From contig DAOPZJ010000014.1 in assembly GCA_035353335.1 (NCBI GenBank), positions 10,546-49,562 on the forward strand: a stretch of DNA of 39,017 nt, in the 5' to 3' direction. Positions within the stretch are counted from its first letter, which is position 1. Every line of letters starts with the position of its first letter. The position numbers and the translations under genes were made by a program. Shown one piece after another: positions 6,634 to 14,946 of this stretch. The stretch is from Oscillospiraceae bacterium. Its GTDB lineage: Bacteria > Bacillota > Clostridia > Oscillospirales > JAKOTC01. The notes under the pieces are model-generated. The model was not told where the DNA came from. It made no database searches and saw only the letters and a program-made list of their open reading frames with translations.

Positions 6634-7458
6634 ATGAAAATCACATCAACGAAAAACGATACAATCAAATTTGCGCTGTCGTTGAAAAACGATGCCAAAA
6701 TACGCATTCAAAACGGCCTTTGTTTTGCGGAAGGCCTGCGTTTATGTGCCGAAGCGGTCGCTTCGAACCGTGCAAAAACGTTGTTTTTCACTCCCGCATT
6801 CGCTGAAAAGCACCCTGAGTTTATTCTCTTTGAAGAGCATACCGTTTGTAATAAAACCGTTTTCGAACAAACCGTTTGCGAACAAACCGTTTGCGAACGG
6901 GTCGAGATCAGCGGCAACGTCGCACAAACGATCTCGGATGTCCAAAATCCGCAAGGCGTCTTTTGCCTGTGTGATACAAACGGCCTGAAACGTCCGGTCA
7001 ATCAAATTTCGGGCGGCAAAATCTTAGCGCTCGAACACATCTCCGACCCGGGCAATCTTGGTACGATTTTACGCACGGCAGAAGCGTTCGGGGCAGACGG
7101 TATTTTATTGTCTGCCGACTGCGCGGACGTGTTTTCGCCGAAAGTGCTGCGCGCCGGAATGGGTTGTTCGTTCCGCCTGCCGATTTACGAGAGCGCAGAT
7201 TTCCCGCTCGATCTGAAAACGCTCCGCGAAAAGAGCTTCGCGGTATACGGCGCTATGTTGTCTGATGGTGCGGTTTCGGTCACGGAGCTAAAAACCCCCG
7301 CTGACTTCGTGCTGATTGTCGGCAACGAGGCAAACGGCATCACTTCCGAAACGGCGCAGGTTGTCACACCGGTTATCATCCCGATGAAAGGGCGGGCCGA
7401 GTCGCTGAACGCCGCCTCTGCAGCCTCGATTTTGTTGTGGGAACTGTTCGGGAAATGA
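6634..7458 (+). CDS. SpoU/TrmH-family RNA 2'-O-ribose methyltransferase
   Basis: It transfers a methyl group from S-adenosylmethionine to a ribose 2'-OH of rRNA or tRNA using the knotted SPOUT fold. Motif 1 is EHISDPGNLGTILRTAEAFG (134-153), motif 2 LIVGNEANGI (227-236) and motif 3 IIPMKGRAESLNAASAASIL (248-267). The N-terminal 100 residues form the substrate-binding domain and carry a 20-residue repeat insertion (70-89). The start is 17 bases past the rplT terminator stem and has no visible Shine-Dalgarno, yet the N-terminus ITSTKNDTIKFALSL is where family members begin. The stop overlaps the dprA start (ATGA), so the two are translationally coupled. The RNA target is unknown. Confidence 0.88.
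   Translation: MKITSTKNDTIKFALSLKNDAKIRIQNGLCFAEGLRLCAEAVASNRAKTLFFTPAFAEKHPEFILFEEHTVCNKTVFEQTVCEQTVCERVEISGNVAQTISDVQNPQGVFCLCDTNGLKRPVNQISGGKILALEHISDPGNLGTILRTAEAFGADGILLSADCADVFSPKVLRAGMGCSFRLPIYESADFPLDLKTLREKSFAVYGAMLSDGAVSVTELKTPADFVLIVGNEANGITSETAQVVTPVIIPMKGRAESLNAASAASILLWELFGK
6841..6900 (+). repeat. Four tandem 15-base repeats inside the SpoU methyltransferase gene
   Basis: Units begin at 6841, 6856, 6871 and 6886 with consensus ACCGTTTGCGAACAA, encoding TVCNK, TVFEQ, TVCEQ and TVCER. The last two differ only at their ends. Because 15 is a multiple of three, gain or loss of units keeps the reading frame. Confidence 0.9.
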
Positions 7459-8549
7459 CGCGGGAACAAATCTGCGCGGTCTGGACGGCACTCAGCTGCG
7501 GCATCCCCTCGGTGCAGGCGGCTAAACTTTATTTTGATTTCGGCAGTTTCGAAGAAATTTATAAAAACCGCGAACAAATCCGAAAACCGGTGAATTTCGC
7601 GGCAAAATATGCTATAATGGCTGCCGAGGAAATCGCCCGGACCTGTGAAAAGCATGGCTTCGGCATCCTCCCATACGGCAATCCGCTGTTTCCGAAACGC
7701 CTTTTGCGCATCAAAAATCCTCCTGCGGTGTTATTTTATCGGGGGAATGAGCAATCTTTTCAGCGTCTGAACGACGCACCTGCCCTCGCAGTGGTCGGCA
7801 CCCGAAATATGACTCCCTTCGGCCGAAAAATTGCCGCAGAAATCGCAGGCGAGCTTGCCGCGGCGGGCGTCACAATCGCCAGCGGGATGGCTTTGGGCAT
7901 TGACACGGTTGCCCACGAAAGCGCGCTCAAAGCCGGCGGTTTCACGGTCGCGGTCTGGGGCGGCGGACTTTTCAAACTCTTCCCCGCCGAAAATACCCGT
8001 TTGGCTGAAGTCATCGCAGAAAACGGCCTGATTCTGACCGAATACCCGCCTGAAACCCATGCGACCAAGTATACCTTCCCGACCCGTAACCGGATCGTCT
8101 CGGGGTTGTCCGACGGGGTATTCGTCGCCGAAGCCAGAGAAAAAAGCGGCGCGCTGATTACCGCGAAATGCGCGATGGAACAGAACCGCCCGGTGTTTGC
8201 GGCGATGACCGATTACAGCCGCAACGGCGCGGCGGAAATCTGCGACCTGTTTGCGGAAGGCGCAATCCCCGTCACAAACGCTCACAACATCTTAAAAGCA
8301 TTGAACGCTTCTTTAAAAACCAAATTGAAACTTCCCGAGCCGAATCAGCTGAAGCTGAATCTGATGCCCGCTCCCGAACCCGAAATCACCGACCCGGTGC
8401 TGCTGCAGCTGAATAACGGCGCGCTGACGGTCGACGAATTATCAGATCGCACAGGACTTGACGCACGCTCGTTGATCACAAAGCTTGCTCAGTTGGAGAT
8501 GGACGGCCTTGTGACAGCCCTTCCGGGCAGAAAATATCAGCGCACTTAA
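7455..8549 (+). CDS. dprA: DNA processing protein DprA
   Basis: DprA loads RecA onto incoming single-stranded DNA during transformation and is also found in species not known to be competent. From the ATG at 7455 the protein has 364 residues: an N-terminal SAM-like region, a Rossmann fold with VVGTRNMTPFGR (113-124) and ASGMALGIDTVAHESAL (142-158), then FPTRNRIVSGLSDGVFVAEA and SGALITAKCA, and a C-terminal winged-helix (LTVDELSDRTGLDARSL). The ATG overlaps the methyltransferase stop as ATGA and has no clear ribosome site of its own, suggesting coupled translation. It precedes topA, a classic dprA-topA order in Bacillota. Confidence 0.94.
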   Translation: MTREQICAVWTALSCGIPSVQAAKLYFDFGSFEEIYKNREQIRKPVNFAAKYAIMAAEEIARTCEKHGFGILPYGNPLFPKRLLRIKNPPAVLFYRGNEQSFQRLNDAPALAVVGTRNMTPFGRKIAAEIAGELAAAGVTIASGMALGIDTVAHESALKAGGFTVAVWGGGLFKLFPAENTRLAEVIAENGLILTEYPPETHATKYTFPTRNRIVSGLSDGVFVAEAREKSGALITAKCAMEQNRPVFAAMTDYSRNGAAEICDLFAEGAIPVTNAHNILKALNASLKTKLKLPEPNQLKLNLMPAPEPEITDPVLLQLNNGALTVDELSDRTGLDARSLITKLAQLEMDGLVTALPGRKYQRT

Positions 8550-8587
8550 ATTTTGATTTTTACCTCGTGAAAGGACGGTTATAAAAA

Positions 8588-10693
8588 TTGGCAAAACTCG
8601 TCATCGTCGAGAGCCCGGAAAAGGGCCGAACGATCCAGGGCTTTTTGGGCAAGGATTTCACCGTTATCGCCTCCAAAGGCCACATCCGCGACCTTCCGAA
8701 AGGCAAGCTCGCCGTCGATCTGGAACATGATTTTACCCCCGACTATATCGAAATGCCCGATAAAAAGGCCGTCATAAAAGCGCTCAGGGACGCCGCCAAA
8801 GACAGCGATTTTGTCTTTCTCGCAACCGACCCGGACCGTGAGGGTGAGGCTATTTCGTGGCATCTTGCCAAGGTATTAAAACTCGACGAGAAGGCCTCCC
8901 GCAGGATTTGTTTCAACGAGATTACCCGCCATGGCGTCAAAGAGGGCATGGCAAATCCGCGAGTAATCGACGCAGACCTTGTTGATGCCCAACAGACCCG
9001 CCGGATTTTAGACCGCATCGTCGGCTACAAACTCAGCCCGTTTTTATGGCAAAAAGTCAAACCGGGGCTTTCGGCAGGCCGTGTCCAGTCAGTCGTCGTA
9101 CGCCTGATTGTCGAGCGCGAACGTGAAATCCGCGCCTTTGTCCCCGAAGAATACTGGATTATCGAGGCGCTTCTCTCCGAAAAAGGAACCGAATTTAAGG
9201 CGAAATTTTTCGGTGATAAAAACGGTGAATTGAAACTGCCTGACAAAACAGCAGCGGACAGGGTCATTGCGGCTTGTAAGAAGGTCCCTTTCACCGTCAC
9301 CGGCGTCAAGACCACCAAGCGGACCAAGCGCCCCGCTCCGCCGTTCACGACATCAACCTTGCAGCAGGATGCCTCCCGCCGTTTGGGCATGCGCTCTGAA
9401 CGTACCATGCAGATTGCCCAAAAACTCTATGAGGGCATCAATGTCGCGGGCATCGGCGAAACCGGTTTGATCACCTATATGAGAACCGACTCCCTGCGTG
9501 TCGCTGACGAAGCGGCCAAAGCGGCAGAGGATTATATCACCGGCGCTTACGGGAAAAATTATCTGCCCGAAAAGCGCAATATCTACAAAGCTAAGAACGC
9601 GCAGGACGCGCACGAGGCCATCCGCCCGACCACACCCGATCTGACCCCCGAGCGTGTCAAGAGTTCCCTCACGCCCGAGCAGTTTAAACTTTATAAGCTC
9701 ATTTGGGAACGTTTTATGGCCAGCCAGATGGCGGCCTGCATCCAAAACCTCGTCGCGGTCGAACTCGAGAGCGCCGGATATGTCTTCAAAGCTAACGGCG
9801 TAAGCGTTCTCTTTGACGGCTTCACCGCACTCTATGATATCTCAAACGACGAAAAAGAGGAAAACGCGGCATTGCTGCAAAACCTCTCGGAGGGCGATAA
9901 ACCCGCTTGCGAAGACATCACAGGCGAGCAGAAATTCACTCAGCCGCCTCCCCGCTACAACGAAGCCTCATTGATTGCGATCATGGAAGAAAAGGGTATC
10001 GGCCGCCCGAGCACTTACGCCCCGATCATCTCCACGATTTTAAAGCGCGAATATGTCGAGCGCGAAGCCAAGAACTTCAAACCCACGACTTTAGGCGAAG
10101 CGGTCACGCAGCTGCTCGAGGAAAAATTCCCAAAGATAGTCGACGTAGGTTTCACCGCCGACATGGAAGGACAGCTCGACGAAATCGAGTCCGGCGGCAA
10201 CGAGATGGTTCCGACCCTTGGAAAATTTTACGGCGAATTCGCAAAAACTCTCACAGACGCCGCCGACAGCATGAAGGGTCAGCGCGTCAAACTGCCCGAT
10301 CCCGAGAGCGAAGAGATCTGCGGGAATTGCGGCCGCAAGATGGTCATCAAGACCGGCCGGTTCGGGAAGTTTTTGGCCTGCCCCGGCTACCCGGAATGCA
10401 AAAACACCAAGCCCTTTCAAAAGAAAACCGAGGGCATCTGCCCGTTGTGCGGCAAAGCGCTCGTCGAACGCGAAAGTAAAAAGGGCGCAAAATATTACGG
10501 CTGCACGGGTTACCCCGACTGCAAGTTCATGACCTGGGATGAGCCCATTCCCGATAAGTGCCCCCAGTGCAATACTCCGATGTTCCGCAAAAAGGGCAGA
10601 GGCGCCAAGGTCTATTGTGTCAAAGAGGGCTGCGGTTATGAGAAGGCAGGCAGCACCCGCAAGTCAAAAGAGGAAAAACAGGAAACCGTATAA
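8588..10693 (+). CDS. topA: DNA topoisomerase I
   Basis: Type IA topoisomerase that relaxes negative supercoils. The 701-residue chain has the TOPRIM domain with LVIVESPEKGRTI (4-16) and DPDREGEAISWHLA (81-94), the active-site tyrosine at 297 within GLITYMRTDS, and RPSTYAPI further on. The C-terminus carries three four-cysteine zinc ribbons (CGNC, CPLC and CPQC groups with CPGYPEC, CTGYPDC and CVKEGC), standard for clostridial TopA. It starts at TTG 8588, where the family N-terminus AKLVIVESP begins; GAAAGGA lies about 12 bases upstream, slightly long. It follows dprA by 38 bases and precedes trmFO, likely in one operon. Confidence 0.97.
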   Translation: MAKLVIVESPEKGRTIQGFLGKDFTVIASKGHIRDLPKGKLAVDLEHDFTPDYIEMPDKKAVIKALRDAAKDSDFVFLATDPDREGEAISWHLAKVLKLDEKASRRICFNEITRHGVKEGMANPRVIDADLVDAQQTRRILDRIVGYKLSPFLWQKVKPGLSAGRVQSVVVRLIVEREREIRAFVPEEYWIIEALLSEKGTEFKAKFFGDKNGELKLPDKTAADRVIAACKKVPFTVTGVKTTKRTKRPAPPFTTSTLQQDASRRLGMRSERTMQIAQKLYEGINVAGIGETGLITYMRTDSLRVADEAAKAAEDYITGAYGKNYLPEKRNIYKAKNAQDAHEAIRPTTPDLTPERVKSSLTPEQFKLYKLIWERFMASQMAACIQNLVAVELESAGYVFKANGVSVLFDGFTALYDISNDEKEENAALLQNLSEGDKPACEDITGEQKFTQPPPRYNEASLIAIMEEKGIGRPSTYAPIISTILKREYVEREAKNFKPTTLGEAVTQLLEEKFPKIVDVGFTADMEGQLDEIESGGNEMVPTLGKFYGEFAKTLTDAADSMKGQRVKLPDPESEEICGNCGRKMVIKTGRFGKFLACPGYPECKNTKPFQKKTEGICPLCGKALVERESKKGAKYYGCTGYPDCKFMTWDEPIPDKCPQCNTPMFRKKGRGAKVYCVKEGCGYEKAGSTRKSKEEKQETV

Positions 10694-10710
10694 CCGTAGG
10701 GGGTGTGTGC

Positions 10711-11994
10711 ATGCGCTTGACCGTGATCGGCGGAGGATTGGCCGGATGCGAAGCGGCGAACGCCGCGGCAAACCTCGGCGTCAAGGTTAACCTCTTCGAG
10801 ATGAAGCCCGCCTCTTTTTCCCCGGCGCACAAAAACCCCGATCTTGCGGAACTCGTCTGTTCCAATTCGCTCAAAGCCGAACGCATCGACAGCGCGGCGG
10901 GCCTTTTAAAAGAAGAAATGCGCCGAATGGGCTCGGTCGCGATGCAGGCAGCCTTAACCTGCCGGGTGGAGGCGGGCGGCGCGCTTGCGGTCGACCGCAG
11001 TCTGTTTTCAAAAGAAGTCACCCGCCTGATTGAGCAAAATCCCAATATCACGATTCACCGGGAACGAGTCGATCAAATCCCCCAAGGCACCTGCGTGATT
11101 GCGGCAGGTCCTTTATGTGACGGCAAGCTCGCCGAAGCCATTAAAACTCTTTGCGGCGACGGTCTTTCGTTTTTCGACGCGGTCGCCCCAATCGTAACCG
11201 CCGATAGCGTGGATCTTTCAAAGGCGTTTTTTGCCTCCCGATACGGAAAAGGCGGCGACGATTATCTGAACTGCCCGATGAATAGAGAACAATATGAGGC
11301 CTTTTGGGATGCGCTTGTCCATGCCGAAACCGCCCCGCTGCACGAGTTCGACCAAAACCCCACCGTCTACGAGGGCTGCATGCCGGTCGAGGTGCTCGCA
11401 AAGCGCGGCAAAGACGCGATTCGGTTCGGCCCCCTAAAACCCGTCGGACTCAATGACCCGAACACCGGACACCGCCCCTGGGCAGCCATCCAACTGCGCG
11501 CCGAAAACCGTGAAAAGACGCTGTTTAACCTTGTCGGCTTTCAAACGAATCTCAAATTCCCCGAACAAAAGCGGATCTTTTCGATGATTCCCGGCCTCGA
11601 ACACGCGGAATTTATGCGTTACGGGGTCATGCACCGAAACACCTTCATCGACTCCCCGCGTCTCTTGAATTCCGACCTGTCGCTTAAAACTCATCCGGAC
11701 ATCTTTTTTGCAGGACAACTCAGCGGGGTCGAGGGTTACACCGAATCCGCGATGTGCGGCATTTTAGCCGGGTACAACGCCGCCGCAAAATTGCTGGGAA
11801 AACCCCCGAAAATTCTGCCGCACCACACGATGAGCGGCGCTTTGATTGGCTATATCACCGACCCATCGGTCATCAATTTTCAGCCCATGGGGGCAAATTT
11901 CGGAATTTTGCCGGGTTTAGACACTGAGATCCGCGACAGACGCATGCGTTATGCGGCATTCTCGGACCGGGCACTCAAGGAGGACTTCACATGA
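10711..11994 (+). CDS. trmFO: Methylenetetrahydrofolate-tRNA-(uracil-5-)-methyltransferase TrmFO
   Basis: Folate- and FAD-dependent enzyme that makes 5-methyluridine at position 54 of tRNA in most Bacillota. The FAD motif is VIGGGLAGCEAA (4-15), followed by LVCSNSLKAERIDSAAGLLK, typical of this family, and GQLSGVEGYTESAMCGILAG near the C-terminus. I use the ATG at 10711, 427 residues, because AGGGGG at 10698-10703 sits 7 bases before it; a GTG at 10705 is too close. It lies 17 bases after topA, and its stop overlaps the plsX start as ATGA. Confidence 0.96.
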   Translation: MRLTVIGGGLAGCEAANAAANLGVKVNLFEMKPASFSPAHKNPDLAELVCSNSLKAERIDSAAGLLKEEMRRMGSVAMQAALTCRVEAGGALAVDRSLFSKEVTRLIEQNPNITIHRERVDQIPQGTCVIAAGPLCDGKLAEAIKTLCGDGLSFFDAVAPIVTADSVDLSKAFFASRYGKGGDDYLNCPMNREQYEAFWDALVHAETAPLHEFDQNPTVYEGCMPVEVLAKRGKDAIRFGPLKPVGLNDPNTGHRPWAAIQLRAENREKTLFNLVGFQTNLKFPEQKRIFSMIPGLEHAEFMRYGVMHRNTFIDSPRLLNSDLSLKTHPDIFFAGQLSGVEGYTESAMCGILAGYNAAAKLLGKPPKILPHHTMSGALIGYITDPSVINFQPMGANFGILPGLDTEIRDRRMRYAAFSDRALKEDFT

Positions 11995-12977
11995 AAATCT
12001 TGCTGGACTGTTTCGGTGGCGACAACGCACCCGATGAAGTCATCAAAGGAGCGCGCGCCGCTTGCGACGAATTCGGTTCGCAGATCATTTTGGTTGGCGA
12101 TAAAAGCGCCGTCGCCGAGGCCTCCCAACGGCTGTCCGTTTCGCTGAAGGGCATGGACGTCGCCCACGCTTCCGGGATCTTTGATATGGACGAGGATCCG
12201 CGTGACATCGTCAAAGGCAAACCCAACAGCTCGATGGCTGTCGGCTTGAATATGCTCGCCGCCGGAGAGGGCGACGCGTTTATTTCCGCGGGCAGCACCG
12301 GTGGGCTCGTGATGGGTGCATCATTGCTCGTCGGGCGCATCGAAGGCGCAAAACGCCCCGCGCTTGCCGTGGCAATCCCGCATCCGCAGGGCTGTTATCT
12401 GCTGCTCGACGCGGGCGCGAATCTCGAATGCCGCCCAGAACACCTGCGCCAGTTTGCGGTGATGGGTTCCGCTTATCAGGAAAAGGTCTTTTCGGTTCGT
12501 AATCCGCGCGTCTGCCTGGTCAATGTCGGCAAAGAGGAAAACAAGGGTACTCCGATTGTACGTGAAGCCTTCGAGATGTTAAAGGAAATAAAAAACATCA
12601 ATTTCTGCGGCAATGTCGAGGCACGGGAACTCCCGGTCGGCGGCTGCGACGTCGCGGTGGCCGACGGCTTCACGGGAAACATGATTTTAAAACTCTCCGA
12701 GGGACTTGCCGGGATGTTGTTCAAAGAGGTTAAAAAGATCTTTTTGGCCACTTCGCGCACCAAGATCGCCGCAGCACTGGTCACTAAGCAATTCCGTGAT
12801 ATGGCGGGCCGCTTCGATTACTCCGAATACGGCGGCACCCCTCTGCTCGGTATTGCAAAGCCGGTCATCAAAGCCCACGGCAGTTCCCGAGCCGACGCTT
12901 TTAAGAACGCCATTAAAAAGGCGGAACTTTATGCAGGTACCGGTGTTATCGAGGATATTGCTTCAAAAATCATTTAA
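11991..12977 (+). CDS. plsX: Phosphate acyltransferase PlsX
   Basis: Converts acyl-ACP plus phosphate into acyl-phosphate, the first step of phospholipid synthesis via PlsY. The 328-residue protein has the family start MKILLDCFGGDNAP, then FISAGSTGGLVMGA, LLDAGANLECRPEHL, NVGKEENKGTP and VADGFTGNMILKLSEG, all diagnostic. It acts at the inner face of the membrane as a dimer. Its start overlaps the trmFO stop. In many Bacillota plsX is followed by fabD/fabG or acpP, then rnc; here none of them is present and a 276-base gap with a decayed copy of the gene's own 3' end separates it from rnc. Confidence 0.95.
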   Translation: MKILLDCFGGDNAPDEVIKGARAACDEFGSQIILVGDKSAVAEASQRLSVSLKGMDVAHASGIFDMDEDPRDIVKGKPNSSMAVGLNMLAAGEGDAFISAGSTGGLVMGASLLVGRIEGAKRPALAVAIPHPQGCYLLLDAGANLECRPEHLRQFAVMGSAYQEKVFSVRNPRVCLVNVGKEENKGTPIVREAFEMLKEIKNINFCGNVEARELPVGGCDVAVADGFTGNMILKLSEGLAGMLFKEVKKIFLATSRTKIAAALVTKQFRDMAGRFDYSEYGGTPLLGIAKPVIKAHGSSRADAFKNAIKKAELYAGTGVIEDIASKII

Positions 12978-12992
12978 CGTCGGCTTGACGAT

Positions 12993-13067
12993 GCTTTAAG
13001 AGCGCCATTAAAAAAGCGGAGCTTTACGCAGACACCGGTATAATCGAGGATATTGCTTCAAAATCAT
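12993..13067 (+). pseudogene. Decayed duplicate of the plsX 3' end
   Basis: Bases 12993-13067 match 12897-12973 of plsX closely, starting 15 bases after its stop. The differences include AAG to AAA, GAA to GAG and TAT to TAC, all silent, and a few replacements (Asn to Ser, Gly to Asp, Val to Ile), plus single-base losses in the poly-T and poly-A runs that destroy the frame. The mostly silent pattern means this piece evolved as coding sequence before it was joined here, so it came from a related plsX allele or paralogue rather than by a fresh slip. Confidence 0.8.
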
Positions 13068-13078
13068 ATAGACATTGC

Positions 13079-13177
13079 AGGAGCGAACTATGTTCGGTCG
13101 CCCGTCAGGCTCGGACATTAAGCGTCCATCGAAATTACAAAAATGTTTTCTAATGCGAGCGAACAAAGTTCGCCCCT
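13079..13177. repeat. REP-like palindromes in the plsX-rnc gap
   Basis: Two related short palindromes: GAGCGAACTATGTTCGGTCGC around 13081-13100 and GCGAGCGAACAAAGTTCGCC around 13155-13175. Both have a GCGAAC/GTTCGC core and an outer CGCC side. Elements of the form GGGCGAAC...GTTCGCCC are scattered through many clostridial genomes. The intervening 55 bases look non-coding. The rest of the gap up to 13253 shows only the rnc ribosome site GAAAGGA (about 13240). Confidence 0.55.
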
Positions 13178-13253
13178 ACATTGGATAGATCCGAAGATTT
13201 TCGGACGATAATCGAGCTCTGTCTACACTTCATAAAACCGAAAGGACATCGAA

Positions 13254-13943
13254 ATGGATTTTTATCCCGAGGATTTTGAACAGCGGCTTTGTCACCGCTT
13301 CAAGGATCGCTCCCTGCTGATTACCGCGCTCACGCATTCGTCGTGCGCTTACGAGAGCAGCAAAGACACGGTCTGCAACGAGCGCCTTGAATTTTTAGGC
13401 GACGCGGTATTGGACTTTGTGGTCGGGGAGGCCATTTTCCGCCGTTTTCCCGACATGGACGAGGGCGGCATGACCGAGATGCGCGCCGCCGCCGTTTGTG
13501 AAAAAGCCCTTGCGGAGTATGCCAAGCAGCTTGAACTGGGTCGATACATCCTCCTCGGCAGAGGAGAGGAAGCCGCCCACGGCGAGCGCAGGCCATCGAT
13601 TCTGTCCGACGCTTTTGAAGCGATCGTCGCGGCCGTCTATCTCGATTCGGGGCTCGAATGTGCATCGAACTTTATACTGCCCTTTGTCGGCAAACATCTG
13701 GTTAAGAGCAAGCACGGCGTTCTGCAGGATTATAAAACCGCACTGCAGGAGATTGTTCAGCGCAATAAAGGCGAGATTTTATCTTATGAACTCGTGACCG
13801 AAGAGGGCCCGTCCCACGACAAGACCTTCACGATGTCGGTGCTGCTCAACTCCAACGTCATCGGCACCGGCACCGGAAAGACCAAAAAGGAGGCGGCGCA
13901 GAACGCGGCAAAAGAAGCGCTCGGGCTGATGGGCGTGCTGTGA
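13254..13943 (+). CDS. rnc: Ribonuclease III
   Basis: Double-strand RNA endonuclease for rRNA processing and mRNA decay. The 229-residue protein has the signature NERLEFLGDAVLDFVVG (42-58), with E46 and D50 as metal-site residues, the second acidic pair in LSDAFEAIVAAVYLDSG, and a C-terminal double-stranded RNA-binding domain (YKTALQEIVQRNKGE to KKEAAQNAAKEALGL). Length is normal. GAAAGGA lies about 8 bases before the ATG. The stop overlaps the GTG start of the next gene (GTGA), so the two are cotranslated. Neighbour to smc and ftsY as in most Bacillota. Confidence 0.96.
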   Translation: MDFYPEDFEQRLCHRFKDRSLLITALTHSSCAYESSKDTVCNERLEFLGDAVLDFVVGEAIFRRFPDMDEGGMTEMRAAAVCEKALAEYAKQLELGRYILLGRGEEAAHGERRPSILSDAFEAIVAAVYLDSGLECASNFILPFVGKHLVKSKHGVLQDYKTALQEIVQRNKGEILSYELVTEEGPSHDKTFTMSVLLNSNVIGTGTGKTKKEAAQNAAKEALGLMGVL

Positions 13944-14917
13944 AACACGGTACTGTCGCAATCTTTGTCCCGAACGCCGGATGCAAACACCGCTGCAGCT
14001 TCTGCGACCAGTCGGCCATCACTTCGGTAAAAACCCTCCCGACCGCCGAGAGCGTAAAAGAGACGCTGAACGGCGTAACGGGTGAGGGATATGAAATCGC
14101 ATTTTTCGGGGGAAGTTTTACGGCTGTCCCCCGTGTTTATATGCTTGAACTTTTAACCGCCGCCAAGCCCTTTTTAGACGGCAAAAAGTTCACCCGAATC
14201 CGCATCTCCACCCGCCCCGACGCCATCGGCGATGATATGCTTGAAATTTTAAAAAACTATCAGGTCGGCATCATCGAACTCGGCGCACAGAGCACCGACG
14301 ACGAGGTGTTAGCCGCCAATCTGCGCGGTCACGCCGCGCGCGATATTTTTAATTCCGCCGAAAAGATCAAGCAGGCGGGTTTTGAACTCGGTTTTCAAAT
14401 GATGACCGGTTTGTATCGTTCCAATCCGCAAAAAGACCTGAAAACCGCCGATGATCTGCTCTCGCTGAATCCCGACTGCATGCGCGTCTACCCCACTGCC
14501 GTCTTTGCCGATACCCTGCTTGAAACGCTGTGGAAGGGCTGCGAATACCGCCCCCAAACGGTGGATGAAGCGGTGGAAATCTGCGTTCAAATCTTTGAAA
14601 AGACGATCGATAAAAATGTCCCGATCATTCGCATGGGCTTGCATGCCGATTTCGCTCCCGACGCAGAACCTCTTGCCGGAGCGTTTCACCCGGCGTTCGG
14701 AGAGCTTGTAATCGGCGAATATTTCTTTCGCAATCTCCGCAAAGCACTGGAAAAAAGGCCCCCGATGCGCTATAATGTCTTTATTGCGAGAGGAATGCGC
14801 TCGGCAGCCGCCGGGCAGCATCGCAAAAACCTGCTGCGGTTTGCGCAACTCGGATATAATATCCGCCTGACCGAGGCCGATGAGTTGCCGCGGTATGATT
14901 TTTCAATTGAGGATTAA
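13940..14917 (+). CDS. Radical SAM protein, Elp3/HemN-like, of the rnc-smc cluster
   Basis: A 325-residue radical SAM enzyme with the cluster motif CKHRCSFC (C15, C19, C22; C-x3-C-x2-C), EIAFFGGSFTAVPR and a following ARISTRPD-like segment (IRISTRPDAIG). It resembles the Elp3-type radical SAM core but has no acetyltransferase domain. A gene like this is regularly found between rnc and smc in Clostridia, with unknown substrate. It starts at GTG 13940, overlapping the rnc stop. The product ends 29 bases before smc. The chemistry is not deducible; tRNA or cofactor modification are both possible. Confidence 0.85.
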   Translation: MKHGTVAIFVPNAGCKHRCSFCDQSAITSVKTLPTAESVKETLNGVTGEGYEIAFFGGSFTAVPRVYMLELLTAAKPFLDGKKFTRIRISTRPDAIGDDMLEILKNYQVGIIELGAQSTDDEVLAANLRGHAARDIFNSAEKIKQAGFELGFQMMTGLYRSNPQKDLKTADDLLSLNPDCMRVYPTAVFADTLLETLWKGCEYRPQTVDEAVEICVQIFEKTIDKNVPIIRMGLHADFAPDAEPLAGAFHPAFGELVIGEYFFRNLRKALEKRPPMRYNVFIARGMRSAAAGQHRKNLLRFAQLGYNIRLTEADELPRYDFSIED

Positions 14918-14946
14918 ACTAACCCTTCGAAAGGACGTTTCAAAGC

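Noticed and set aside
6841..6900. CRISPR array
   Set aside because: The 15-base units are directly adjacent with no spacers and lie in a coding region.
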